Assembly: GCA_910585665.1 (NCBI GenBank)
Contig: CAJUFI010000028.1
Span: forward strand, 1 to 50,987
Reading direction: 5' to 3'
Length of the DNA: 50,987 bases
Source of the DNA: an uncultured Acetatifactor sp.
GTDB taxonomy: Bacteria; Bacillota; Clostridia; Lachnospirales; Lachnospiraceae
Position 1 is the stretch's first letter. The number at the start of each line of letters is the position of its first letter. This document shows, piece by piece, positions 16,712-25,737 of this stretch. The notes under the pieces are model-generated. The model had not been told where the DNA came from. It saw only the letters and a list, made by a program, of their open reading frames with translations, and ran no database searches. A program made the translations under genes and the position numbers.

Positions 16712-17230
16712 ATGGGACTGCTGGATATATTCAGGAAGAAAGACAAAGCGGACGGCACATACCACCGGGACAGGAGCCGGGATGAGGAACTGTATGGCGG
16801 CTGCGGGGGCGGCGCGGGCAACGGATATGGCACCGGAGAGCCCTTCCGCATCACGGTGGAGGACGTGTTCGGCATCACAGGCCGGGGCACTGTCATCACG
16901 GGACAGGTGGAGTCCGGCTCCGTCTCCGCAGGGGACATCGTAAGGCTGAAGCGGACAGACGGCAGCAGCAGGGACGTAGCCATCACGGGGGATCTGCGGG
17001 ACTTTACGCCGGACATGGCGCTTTCCTGTGCCGAGAGCCTCAGCCAGATCGCCAACCGCTACTGGCAGAAGGACGAGGCGGATTTTGCCCGGAAGAAACT
17101 GGATGAGCGGTTCCTGGAGCGGCAGCTGATCTGCCATATAGTGTTTTCTTGCAGTGCCATCATTTCGCCATCTGATGGTTCACCTTCTGAATCATCTTCC
17201 GCAGCCCCATCTCCTTGTATTCTTCGATGA
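16712..17230 (+). CDS. Small protein with an EF-Tu domain II-like barrel, C-terminus altered
   Basis: A strong ribosome site (GAGGAGGG) precedes MGLLDIFRKKDKADG. Residues 44-95 (FRITVEDVFGITGRGTVITG, then QVESGSVSAGD) match domain II of translation GTPases such as EF-Tu. Free-standing small proteins of this type occur in Clostridia, with unknown role. They normally finish the barrel with a segment like the EF-Tu AGDNVG region; here, after AITG, the sequence becomes an unrelated helical stretch (SLSQIANRYWQKDEADFARK). The last 25 residues are antisense to the solute-binding gene at 17160. It is either a truncated pseudogene or a fused protein. Confidence 0.5.
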   Translation: MGLLDIFRKKDKADGTYHRDRSRDEELYGGCGGGAGNGYGTGEPFRITVEDVFGITGRGTVITGQVESGSVSAGDIVRLKRTDGSSRDVAITGDLRDFTPDMALSCAESLSQIANRYWQKDEADFARKKLDERFLERQLICHIVFSCSAIISPSDGSPSESSSAAPSPCILR

Positions 17231-18788
17231 TCTTGTTCCAGATTCTCTTCACCGGCTCTTTCCCCAGCACAATGCGCTGGAAGATATTGTCGATGTCTAT
17301 CATGACATAATCTTCCATCTGGGATACTTTTTTCGTATATTCATAATTATACCTGGGGATCTCACAGTTCCGGGCAATCTCCACCCGCTCCTGGTCCAGC
17401 CGCACGTACTCCTCGGGCACAGTGTTCGGAAAGCGGGAGGGATTCTGGTTGCCATAGTTCCAGCACACCAGCGAAGCCAGCATCCCGATGCTGGGATAGA
17501 CATCCGAGGGCGCCTTCTCGCCAAGCAGCACTACGTCTCCCTCTTCGTCAAGCCGATAGGTATCTCCCTCTATCCCGAACTTGGTCAGCAGCATCCCCTC
17601 CTCCGAAAGCATATAGTCATACAGCGCCAGAATCCGCTCCAGCTTCTCCTCACTGACATTCGCATTGATATAAGATTCGCTCCAGGCACGGCCCCAGATA
17701 GGGTAATATACCTCCCCTGTCACCGAGGGCATCAAGTCCAGGAACTTCACATCCTCCAGGAATTCCCTCCCATGTATCTGCTTCCAGTACTGCACAATCT
17801 TTTCATAGAAATTGGTATTGCTGATTCCTCCGTCAAAACAGAAGGCCGCGCTTCTGCCCATCAGGAATTTTTCCTCCGCCTGGGCAGTCGTAGTCAGGAA
17901 AATGTCCTGTTCTATGGTGCCCTCCGTGTACATATCCCTGGCCAGGACCCAGGTGGGCACCGCGTCATCCCCCAGCTTTTCCCCCGCGAAGAGGGCGGGC
18001 ACATAATAATCCTTCCCTTTGGGCACCCAGTAGTAGCTGCTTCCTCCGGCGGACGCAAGGGGAATGCTGTAAGTGAACAGGATTCCCATGAGCATGCTGT
18101 AATTTTTCGCCGTCATGCCGCCGATGCCTGTGCCCTCGCTGTCCTTCTCGATGATGGCCTGTATCATGGCCCGGAATTCATCCCAGTTCTCCGGCTCCTC
18201 CTTGATTCCGGCCTTCTGCGCCAGATCCCAGCGATAGGCGATGGTTCTGTCCTTGACGGTCTCCGCCTGTTCAGAATAGGTCTGCCGGAAAATACAGTAG
18301 GTCTTTCCGTCCACCATACAGCTTTCTTTCTCCGGATTATTCAGATACTCCTCCAGATTCGGATAATCCGAAAGATCGGCCGGAATCTCATGCAGAAGCC
18401 CCTGGCTTATCCACTGATAAAAATCCTCTCCCTGTCTGTTGGCTCCCACGAAGAGGTCCGGAAGCTCTCCTGTCTCCGCCCACAGGCGGATCTTGTTGTA
18501 ATAATCATCCCATGTGATATTCTGGGGCACAATGGTGATATTGAACTTGTCCTCCAAAACCTCCAGCACCTTGTCCTCTCCCCGCTTGTTCAGGAAACTG
18601 TCTATCTGCCAATAGGCAAGGGAGATGTCCAGATGGTTCTGGTACTGGGCCGCGGCAGCTTCTGCCGTTCCTTCTTCCGCCGCCCCGCAGCCTGCCGATT
18701 CTGCCAGAAGACACACCGCCGCCATGACAGCGATCCCGGCCCTCAAGCCCCTGACTCCCTTGCTCTTACCCCTGTTCCATTTCCCCAT
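17160..18788 (-). CDS. Sugar ABC transporter solute-binding lipoprotein (third binding protein of the locus)
   Basis: A 542-residue extracellular binding protein of the carbohydrate (family 1/LplA-like) group. An N-terminal membrane segment ends in a lipobox-like SAGC (Cys34), giving a membrane-anchored lipoprotein. The body has the usual patterns (ELPDLFVGANRQGEDFYQWI; WDEFRAMIQAI). The start at 18788 follows GGAGG; an upstream GTG is less likely. It lies behind the ten-gene operon but is separated by a terminator and has its own promoter (18849-18877), so it can be expressed independently and may feed the same permeases. Its 3' end is converged on by the EF-Tu-like gene. Confidence 0.88.
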   Translation of the reverse strand: MGKWNRGKSKGVRGLRAGIAVMAAVCLLAESAGCGAAEEGTAEAAAAQYQNHLDISLAYWQIDSFLNKRGEDKVLEVLEDKFNITIVPQNITWDDYYNKIRLWAETGELPDLFVGANRQGEDFYQWISQGLLHEIPADLSDYPNLEEYLNNPEKESCMVDGKTYCIFRQTYSEQAETVKDRTIAYRWDLAQKAGIKEEPENWDEFRAMIQAIIEKDSEGTGIGGMTAKNYSMLMGILFTYSIPLASAGGSSYYWVPKGKDYYVPALFAGEKLGDDAVPTWVLARDMYTEGTIEQDIFLTTTAQAEEKFLMGRSAAFCFDGGISNTNFYEKIVQYWKQIHGREFLEDVKFLDLMPSVTGEVYYPIWGRAWSESYINANVSEEKLERILALYDYMLSEEGMLLTKFGIEGDTYRLDEEGDVVLLGEKAPSDVYPSIGMLASLVCWNYGNQNPSRFPNTVPEEYVRLDQERVEIARNCEIPRYNYEYTKKVSQMEDYVMIDIDNIFQRIVLGKEPVKRIWNKIIEEYKEMGLRKMIQKVNHQMAK

Positions 18789-18848
18789 AGGCACCTCCGC
18801 TCCATACCACACTGTCTTATCAACTTTCCCTACTACATCCTATCAAAA

Positions 18849-18877
18849 ATTATACAGAAATAACCTGTAAATTGCAA
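18849..18877 (-). promoter_or_regulatory. Predicted promoter of the third binding-protein gene
   Basis: Minus strand: TTGCAA (18872-18877, 4/6) and TATAAT (18849-18854, perfect), spacer 17 bp, about 60 bp ahead of the ATG at 18788. Confidence 0.5.
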
Positions 18878-18923
18878 CGCAAAAAAGCCGGATCCAATGT
18901 CGGGGCAGCCTTATGGATCCCTA

Positions 18924-18970
18924 TAGAAAAGCTGCCTGTAGTCAGTTTCTCTCCCGACCCAGGCAGCTTT
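18924..18970 (-). terminator. Terminator at the end of the carbohydrate uptake operon
   Basis: AAAGCTGCCT (18928-18937) pairs with AGGCAGCTTT (18961-18970); on the minus strand the stem runs into TTTTCTATAG. A second T-rich run (GGCTTTTTTGCG) follows about 40 bp further on. It ends the operon after the binding-protein gene that stops at 19001. Confidence 0.65.
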
Positions 18971-19000
18971 CTTTGTGCATCCAACTAATTCCCGCGGGGC

Positions 19001-20599
19001 TTATTCCTCCGCTTCGTCCCCGCCAGCTTCGTCCTCACCGGCTTCGTCCTCACCAGCTTCGTCCTCGCCCTCTCCTTCGCCTTCTTCCTCTGTCTGCAGA
19101 TATTCCTGCATCTCAGCATCGTAGTCGTAGTTCTCCAAATCCGCTATCGCGGCGTCGATCTGGGACTGATAAGTATCCAGAGCGGTCTGAGGAGTCATCT
19201 CGCCGGATGTCACCTTTCCTACCATCTCGCCGATCGCGCTGTTCAGAGTGCCGAAGCCATTGATGGCGTTCAGGACGGACAGCTTATTGTCATTGATATA
19301 AGTCACCAGTTCCACAGTCTTGGCATCATTTGCCCAGCCTTCCAGGACATCCTCCATCAGATTGTCCCACTCCTCATTGGTATCCGCGATGTCAGTGATC
19401 AGGTCATAAATCAGGGCAACTTCCTCAGGATCCTCAACACCATTCAGAATCACTCTGCAGCCGTTCTCCTTGCCGTAGCAGGACCAGTCAGTGGCCGAAG
19501 GCCCCTTGGGGAACGGAACCCATCCCCAGTCATCAGACATGGGGTTCTCATCGCTGTTGAAATATGCGTAGGAAACCCAGAACTCCTCCAGCAGCATCAT
19601 GGTGTCACCGTCACGGAAGCCGGTGATCATAGCGTCCCAGCCCTCTGTGGACCAGTCGATGGCATTCCTGTAATCTACTGTGGTGGTGAAATCCTGAAGC
19701 GCTGTCAGAGCCTCCACTACCGAGGGATCGCTCAAATCCACATCGATGCCGGTATCTGTCTTCTCACAGGCATAAGCGCCGTTGGAATACAGGTAGCACC
19801 AGGACAGGTTCTCTCTGCAGGCAAAACCGTGGATGTCAACGGTACCATCGGAATCGGTATCCTTGTTTGCCGCGGCAGCGATCTCCTTGAACTTCTCCCA
19901 GGTCCACTCATCCTTTTCCACCAGTTCGTACAGATCCGGCAGCCCGTTCTGACCGAACAGCGTCTTGTTCCAGAAGATACCGTAGCGGATCTCAGGATCC
20001 TTTAACAGGAAAGTATAGTTCTTCCCCTTGTAGTATCCGGCTTCTGTCACGTCGGGACGCCACTTGTAATCGGTCAGGTCGATGTTGTTCAGGTCGCTGA
20101 CAGGATATACGATGCCGCCCTCAATCAGGGAAGGAAGCACCCTTGACGTAATGTGGTATCCGATGTCCACCACGGGATCCCCGGCCAGCACGCTGGTCAC
20201 ATACTCTGTCACATAGTCATCCAGAACCACGAACTCAATCTTGCAATTGTAGTTCTCCTCCACAAAGGCAATCCTCTCAGCCAGCAGTGCCTCCAGGGCG
20301 CTGTCCTCCGGATTGGGCGTCATGTCGTAGTAAGATCCGATCCGGAGCACTCTTCCGCCGAAATCATACTCGGGCTCCTGAGGCGTCTCCTCGGAAGCAT
20401 CGTCCGCAGCCCCGTCGTTCGAGGCAACATCACTGTTGGAATCCTCGCTGGAACTCTCTTCCGCCTGTCCCTGCTGGGCATCGCTTCCGGAACTGGAGCT
20501 TCCTCCGTCTTCGTTGCCGCATGCTGCCATAGACAGAACCATTGCGGCGCTCAGTGCTGCTGCCAGCACCTTTTTGATGATTAATTCTTTCTTTTTCAT
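19001..20599 (-). CDS. Sugar ABC transporter solute-binding lipoprotein with acidic repeat tail
   Basis: The 532-residue protein is secreted: the signal MKKKELIIKKVLAAALSAAM runs to AAC (Cys27), followed by a Ser/Asp-rich linker and a carbohydrate binding-protein body (VLRIGSYYDMTPNPED, DEWTWEKFKEIAAAANKDTD). The C-terminus ends in a run of GEDEA units coded by four 15-bp direct repeats (19011-19070). It is the last gene of the operon, 53 bp after the permease pair 20653-22543, and is the likely binding partner of that pair. The start follows GAGAGGAAGG. The acidic tail is not needed for the fold and is unusual for this family. Confidence 0.9.
   Translation of the reverse strand: MKKKELIIKKVLAAALSAAMVLSMAACGNEDGGSSSSGSDAQQGQAEESSSEDSNSDVASNDGAADDASEETPQEPEYDFGGRVLRIGSYYDMTPNPEDSALEALLAERIAFVEENYNCKIEFVVLDDYVTEYVTSVLAGDPVVDIGYHITSRVLPSLIEGGIVYPVSDLNNIDLTDYKWRPDVTEAGYYKGKNYTFLLKDPEIRYGIFWNKTLFGQNGLPDLYELVEKDEWTWEKFKEIAAAANKDTDSDGTVDIHGFACRENLSWCYLYSNGAYACEKTDTGIDVDLSDPSVVEALTALQDFTTTVDYRNAIDWSTEGWDAMITGFRDGDTMMLLEEFWVSYAYFNSDENPMSDDWGWVPFPKGPSATDWSCYGKENGCRVILNGVEDPEEVALIYDLITDIADTNEEWDNLMEDVLEGWANDAKTVELVTYINDNKLSVLNAINGFGTLNSAIGEMVGKVTSGEMTPQTALDTYQSQIDAAIADLENYDYDAEMQEYLQTEEEGEGEGEDEAGEDEAGEDEAGGDEAEE
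19011..19070 (-). repeat. Four tandem 15-bp repeats coding an acidic GEDEA tail
   Basis: The unit GCTTCGTCCTCACCA (plus strand) occurs four times in a row with 1-3 changes each. Because the unit is 15 bp, gain or loss of copies would keep the frame and vary tail length. Confidence 0.85.
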
Positions 20600-20652
20600 A
20601 GCCTTCCTCTCTTTCTATATTGCCAATGCCGTTTTGGGCATGGACATTCTCT

Positions 20653-21621
20653 TTAGCCTACGATACCGGACCTCTCGATGCCCTCCACAAAGTGCTTCTG
20701 GCATACCAGATACAGGATGATCAGCGGTAGGATAGTCAGGATAGTGCCTGTATTGTTCATCATGGATACGAAACCGGGGCTGATGAAGTTCATGGACCCT
20801 CCGTTGTTGGCATAGGTGCTGTAGACCTTTACCGCCAGAGCGCTCAGCGAACTGGAGATCAGCTTGGTGTCGCTTAAGTACAGGGACGCGTAAAAGTTGT
20901 CCGTCCACTGCCATACAAAGCCGAACAGGAACACCGTCACCATCATGGGAATCGCGCTGGGCAGCATGATCTGCAGAAATGTGCGCAGCTTCCCGCTTCC
21001 GTCCACGAAAGCCGCCTCCTCCAGCTCCCTGGGCATCCCCTTGAAGAACTGACGCAGCATGTATATGTACAGACCGTTCCTGATCCCCATGCAGAAGCAT
21101 GCCTGGAAAATAAAGGGGAAGAAGGTATCCAGCATATTCACCGTAGAACCCGTCACCGCTTTTATGATGCCGAAGACATCGAAGAAACGGTACTTCATGA
21201 ACAAAGGCAGCATAATCACCTGGGGCGGCACGATCAGAGTCAGAATCACACAGCCGAACAAGAGCTTCTTAAAGGGAAAACGGAATCTGGCAAATCCGTA
21301 AGCCGTCATGAGACAGGTGAACAGCTGCAGCAGCGACACCCCTCCGGACAAAACCAATGTCCGGACGAAGACGGTCCAATAGTCCATCCCCTCTATGGCC
21401 ATCTTGTAGTTATTCAGGGTAAAATGCTTCGCGATGTACTTTACGCTGGAGTCATACAGGTCCCGCTCAGCCATAAAGGACACGCTCAGCTTCGTGAACA
21501 GCGGCTGGAGGATGATGAAGCAGATCCCTATGATGATGACCGCCCTGACCAAATGCCCCACGCCCCGGCCCATCTGCCAGATGGTTATTTTTCTTTTCAC
21601 TTTTTGCTTATCTTTCATCAT
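20653..21621 (-). CDS. Carbohydrate ABC transporter permease (MalG/UgpE type)
   Basis: A 322-residue membrane protein with about six helices and the permease loop ELEEAAFVDGSGKLRTFLQI (the EAA motif that contacts the ATPase). It overlaps the preceding permease gene by 14 bp, and together they form the second permease pair of the operon, probably served by the binding protein that follows. The ribosome site is GGAAGG upstream of ATGATG. No ATPase gene is nearby. Confidence 0.92.
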   Translation of the reverse strand: MMKDKQKVKRKITIWQMGRGVGHLVRAVIIIGICFIILQPLFTKLSVSFMAERDLYDSSVKYIAKHFTLNNYKMAIEGMDYWTVFVRTLVLSGGVSLLQLFTCLMTAYGFARFRFPFKKLLFGCVILTLIVPPQVIMLPLFMKYRFFDVFGIIKAVTGSTVNMLDTFFPFIFQACFCMGIRNGLYIYMLRQFFKGMPRELEEAAFVDGSGKLRTFLQIMLPSAIPMMVTVFLFGFVWQWTDNFYASLYLSDTKLISSSLSALAVKVYSTYANNGGSMNFISPGFVSMMNNTGTILTILPLIILYLVCQKHFVEGIERSGIVG

Positions 21622-22543
21622 AATAGAATACCTTCCTTGAAATCAGTCCCCCGACGACCAGCAGGATCACCGCGATACAGATAAAGTAGATCCATGCCAT
21701 CGCCGAACCAAACCCATATTTCACATCGTTAAATATAGTCGTCTGAATCGTCTTCATCATCTCATTGGTCTCATTGGTAAACAGGTCAATGATGGTATAC
21801 ACGCTGTTCACCAGGATAATAGGGCTTATCATAGGAAAAGTAATCTTCCAGAAATTCTCCCAGGCCGTGGCCCCCTCCATGCTGGACGCTTCATACAGGG
21901 AAGGCGCGATGGACTGCAGCCCCGCCAGGAATATCAGAATCTGTACGCCGGAAGCCGTTATGATGGTGTAGATCCCGTTCACCGCATTCGTCAGGAATTC
22001 CACCACCGTCCCGGGCAGATTGGTGTACTGGCTCAGGAACCTGGCCACATTGAACATGGCCTCGGCATCGTCGGCCGATACCCCCGTGGTGCTCAGGGTC
22101 TGCACCAGAAGGTCTGAATTCTCCAGCCCCAGGACCACACCGGATGTGAGGATCACCGGAAAGAAGAAGATGCTTCTGGCTATGGCCCTCCCGTGGAAAT
22201 TCTGGTTGATCAGGGTGGCCGCGAAGAAGCTGAAGATGATGACCAGGGGAACCTGCACCACCATCTGGCCGATGCCCTTCAACAGGTTCAGGTTGAAGTC
22301 CGGGTCGATGGTCAGGGCCCTCAGATAGTGTTCCAGTCCGTTGTCGGCCGCCTTAGTCAGCGTATAGCCCGAGGAGGACACATCCATATTGCTGAAGCTG
22401 AACCGCATGGACTCCACAATCATCGGCAGAAAGATGCCGAAGAATCCGATCAGGAAAGGCATGACAAACAGGATTCCTGCCACAGCTTCCTTGCCCGTCA
22501 GGGTCAGATGCCATTTACCGTTTCTTTTTTTCCAAAATCCCAT
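21608..22543 (-). CDS. Carbohydrate ABC transporter permease (MalF/UgpA type)
   Basis: A 311-residue membrane protein whose EAA loop reads SLYEASSMEGATAWENFWKI. It starts immediately after the stop of the DUF5696 gene (TAA-ATG), with AGGAAGTG as ribosome site inside that gene's end, so translation is coupled. A periplasmic-side loop of about 80 residues after helix 1 is longer than usual for UgpA-like permeases. Confidence 0.92.
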   Translation of the reverse strand: MGFWKKRNGKWHLTLTGKEAVAGILFVMPFLIGFFGIFLPMIVESMRFSFSNMDVSSSGYTLTKAADNGLEHYLRALTIDPDFNLNLLKGIGQMVVQVPLVIIFSFFAATLINQNFHGRAIARSIFFFPVILTSGVVLGLENSDLLVQTLSTTGVSADDAEAMFNVARFLSQYTNLPGTVVEFLTNAVNGIYTIITASGVQILIFLAGLQSIAPSLYEASSMEGATAWENFWKITFPMISPIILVNSVYTIIDLFTNETNEMMKTIQTTIFNDVKYGFGSAMAWIYFICIAVILLVVGGLISRKVFYYDER

Positions 22544-25081
22544 TTAATCACTTCCTTTCCTGACCGCGAATCCCCTTGCGGCAATCTCCACTCCCTCGCA
22601 CTGGACGGGGCTTTCGCCAAAGTTCACATAGACTGTGCTGCCGTCCTCGTAGACGGTTTTCGTCAATTTATCCGAAACGATTTCATGCTTTACAATCAGC
22701 TGGTTCTCCAGACCGTCCAGGACTTCCGCCACGCTTCTGTAATCCTCCGCGGCAGTGTCGATCCAGCTGCCGTAGTGTACGGAATACAGATTGTCGTAGT
22801 CCGTCTCCTTCACCAGGGAGTTGTCGCCGTAAATCCACTGATAGTGCAGCCCTGCTCCTCCCTCCACGCTTTTGAGCAGCGTGGTGCGGTAATCGTCCGC
22901 CATGTTGATGGCCTCTCCCGCGTAGGAGATGTAACCATGGAGCACCATCTGGTAAAAAGGAATGTCCGCGTCCAGAATCTGGTAACCGTTGGAGCTCAAA
23001 GGCACATTGATCATGTAATCCACATAGGGGAAGCTGTACGCATTGCCGTTGTCCCCCAGGGTCTTCTGCACCGTCTCCTGTATGGCGGCAAAGCTCTCTT
23101 CATAAAGCATGGAAGCCTTCTGCCGGTCCGTATAACGGTTCTCCAGATAATCGGAGTACAGAAACCAGCTGGCAGTGCCCAGGTTGATGCCGTTCAGCTG
23201 ATACCTGGAAGCCGCCTTCGTCACAGCATCGGTGACCTTGCCCACATAGTAAGGGCTGATCAGGTTCGCCAACTTCTTATCCATGCTGCCGTCAGCGAAG
23301 AGATAACTGTTTACGGTGATGTCGGAATGGTCAAAGTAGCCGGCGCCGTACTGCATGGCGGAATAGCCGTCCAGCAGCTTATCCTGGTACACATACTGCA
23401 TATCCACTGTCATGAAGGTGTCCACGCCCATAGCCGCCATATCCTTCTGGAGCTTTTTCACGGACACGCCGCCCTTTTCCAGCTTGCCCACCACTTTCAC
23501 CTTTGTGGCAGCTGTCCCGTGGAGACCGCCGTTCATCCAGCCGGTGTAGACCATCTTCTGGTTCTTCACTCCCAAATCCGCCAGCTGCCCGGCAATGTCC
23601 TCCGCCTGGGCGAATGTAGTCAGGGGCTCCACCGCCTTGTATTTCACGCCCAGGAAGGTCTCATATCTGTCGATGGCTCCGATGTACTCTGTATACAGGG
23701 GAAGCTCCTCGCTCTCGGCCTTTCTGGAAAGCGCGCCCTGTTCCTCCAGATATGTCCTGTAGCAGGCCGCCATCCCGGAATAGTCCGCCTCCTCCCCAGT
23801 CAGGAAGGAATATCTGACCTGAAAGATTCCCGTAAAATTCTTTTGACTGTAGAGCTGATAGCTGTTGGCCCCCACCATGTCGCTCAAGGCAGCCGGGCCG
23901 TACTGCAGATAGGAAAATCCCGCATACACATTGTTATAGGAAGTAAGGCGTCCCCCGATGTCCGCGGAAATATCCGCATTGCCCGCGCCGTCCTCGATGA
24001 TGGCGAAGAAGGCCTGGTCGTCCGCCTTCAGGCCGAACACGGGAAGCTTGACGGTAAGCGATGGCTCCACCTCGGACTGGGTCTTGCTCAGCACTCTTCT
24101 GGACTCATCCTGGCCGTAGACCATGGCATAATAAGAAGGCGCTGTAGTCTTTCCATTGTTCAGGTATATCAGTGAGCCGCTGCCGTCGGGCACGAAGATA
24201 TAGCCGTCTCCTTCGTCCACCGCCCCGAAATAGGGAAGCATATCGATGTCCACCAGATAGAAGCCATCCTCATTGTAAGCCACGGCCTCCGGGTCAATGG
24301 ACACCACCAGATTGTCCCCGTCCAGCCGGTACGTGAGCGGAATCGTAAACCAGGGATCCGTGCTGTCCGCGTCCCCCGCGCCGCTCTCCATCTGATCCTG
24401 TTCGAAATCCTCCTGGGTGTATCCGGCTTCCTCAAGGTACCCGGCCAGCTCCTCCTTCAGGTAATCCTTCACGCCGCCTCTGAGCACATAGAAATTGGTT
24501 TCCCCATAGCCGGGATAAGTCTCCGGATAAGATTCCGTGGTAGTGGTAAGGCCGCCCACCACATCCACCAGCACGTAATTTCGGTCTATCTTTCTCTTTG
24601 CGCTGCTGTCCATCTGTTCCGTGAACTTCAAAAAACGTTCCTCGGATATGGCGTTGGGAAGCAGAAGGCTCTCCGTCAGCTTGCCCATGGTATAGGTGAC
24701 GGTCAGGCCGTCCTCCAGAAGCTCGATTTCAAACTGTCCGTTGGCCACGCTGTCATTGTAGCTGTCCATCAGCGCCGACTGCACGTTTTCGTTGTAATAC
24801 TGCACCTGCAGCTGGCTTTTCAGCAACCTCTTGTAATAAGCGGTAGCCTTCTCATCACTGTCCGCATCTGCTGGGTTGGTATACCACAGCCTGCCTGTTT
24901 CGTTGTCCATGACGGCGACGGAGGCATCCTCCTCATTCAGATAAAGCGTAAGCTGTCCGTTCCCGGCCACCTCTTTCATCCCCTCAGGCGCCCCGGCAGC
25001 CTGCGCGGAAAGGGGCAGGGCAAGCAGCGTTCCGGCAGCCAGCCCCAGCAACCCCATCCATTTCCTTTCAAACTTTCCCAT
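22544..25081 (-). CDS. Secreted DUF5696-domain protein
   Basis: The 845-residue protein has a cleavable signal (LLGLAAGTLLALPLSAQAAG). The first 400 residues are beta-rich; residues 460-760 contain alternating strand-helix patterns such as ADLGVKNQKMVYTGWMNGGL and a later NAYSFPYVDYMINVPLS that suggest a TIM-barrel, so a glycosidase-like enzyme acting outside the cell is plausible. The family has no assigned function that I know of. It sits in the middle of the carbohydrate uptake operon between the Yip1 gene and the second permease pair, a context seen repeatedly for DUF5696 in Clostridia and Paenibacilli as I recall it. Its role in sugar processing is inference. Confidence 0.82.
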   Translation of the reverse strand: MGKFERKWMGLLGLAAGTLLALPLSAQAAGAPEGMKEVAGNGQLTLYLNEEDASVAVMDNETGRLWYTNPADADSDEKATAYYKRLLKSQLQVQYYNENVQSALMDSYNDSVANGQFEIELLEDGLTVTYTMGKLTESLLLPNAISEERFLKFTEQMDSSAKRKIDRNYVLVDVVGGLTTTTESYPETYPGYGETNFYVLRGGVKDYLKEELAGYLEEAGYTQEDFEQDQMESGAGDADSTDPWFTIPLTYRLDGDNLVVSIDPEAVAYNEDGFYLVDIDMLPYFGAVDEGDGYIFVPDGSGSLIYLNNGKTTAPSYYAMVYGQDESRRVLSKTQSEVEPSLTVKLPVFGLKADDQAFFAIIEDGAGNADISADIGGRLTSYNNVYAGFSYLQYGPAALSDMVGANSYQLYSQKNFTGIFQVRYSFLTGEEADYSGMAACYRTYLEEQGALSRKAESEELPLYTEYIGAIDRYETFLGVKYKAVEPLTTFAQAEDIAGQLADLGVKNQKMVYTGWMNGGLHGTAATKVKVVGKLEKGGVSVKKLQKDMAAMGVDTFMTVDMQYVYQDKLLDGYSAMQYGAGYFDHSDITVNSYLFADGSMDKKLANLISPYYVGKVTDAVTKAASRYQLNGINLGTASWFLYSDYLENRYTDRQKASMLYEESFAAIQETVQKTLGDNGNAYSFPYVDYMINVPLSSNGYQILDADIPFYQMVLHGYISYAGEAINMADDYRTTLLKSVEGGAGLHYQWIYGDNSLVKETDYDNLYSVHYGSWIDTAAEDYRSVAEVLDGLENQLIVKHEIVSDKLTKTVYEDGSTVYVNFGESPVQCEGVEIAARGFAVRKGSD

Positions 25082-25095
25082 GTCCGTCCCCTTTC

Positions 25096-25737
25096 CTACC
25101 GAAACCGCAGCTCCTTGTATATTGTAGTCGCAAAGGTCATCATCTGCTGGATCACGTTAAAGAACAGCAGACCGATGAACATGATGATCCCCATGCCCAC
25201 GATAGTGACGATACAGGTGGTCACGGTCTTCCCCACGCTGTACTGATGTATCACCATGGTCCCTGTGAAAATCAGGAATCCGGCCCACAGATAGCTGATG
25301 GTGCCCAGCACATAGTAAAAGCTCCCCTCATTGGTGGTGATTGCGTGGCTCATGAGGACCATGGGAAGACGGATGAGGATGATCGGGAGCAGAGAATACC
25401 CCACTGCCGTCAGGATATCCTGCATCCTCCCCTTTCCTTCCATCAGGGATGTGGTGCACCAGTTGGCCACGCACCACAGCACGTACACCATCGCCACCGT
25501 GATGATGTCCACCAGCACATTCAATTCCGACAGTCGATTATGGTTGAACAGAAAGCCCGTGCTCTGCTTCTCTATGGTCAAAGTCAGGATAGTGAGCAGG
25601 ACGAACGCGATTGCCACCGGTATGCTTCCCTTACCTTCTCTCCTTATCCCCCAAAAGCCGTCAAAGGGATGTGTCATCACATAGAAGCAGTATTTTACCT
25701 TTTCCAGGCCTGTCTTTATCTTTTCGCCATAAAGCAT
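25096..25737 (-). CDS. Yip1-domain membrane protein
   Basis: A 213-residue protein with about five hydrophobic helices. It begins MLYGEKIKTGLEKVKYCFYV with the MTHPFDGFWGIRREGKGS motif that marks bacterial YIP1-family proteins. It overlaps the end of the NHL-repeat gene by 22 bp and is 14 bp from the DUF5696 gene, so the three are one translational block. Function unknown; a scaffold or stabiliser of the surface machinery is a guess from context. Confidence 0.8.
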   Translation of the reverse strand: MLYGEKIKTGLEKVKYCFYVMTHPFDGFWGIRREGKGSIPVAIAFVLLTILTLTIEKQSTGFLFNHNRLSELNVLVDIITVAMVYVLWCVANWCTTSLMEGKGRMQDILTAVGYSLLPIILIRLPMVLMSHAITTNEGSFYYVLGTISYLWAGFLIFTGTMVIHQYSVGKTVTTCIVTIVGMGIIMFIGLLFFNVIQQMMTFATTIYKELRFR

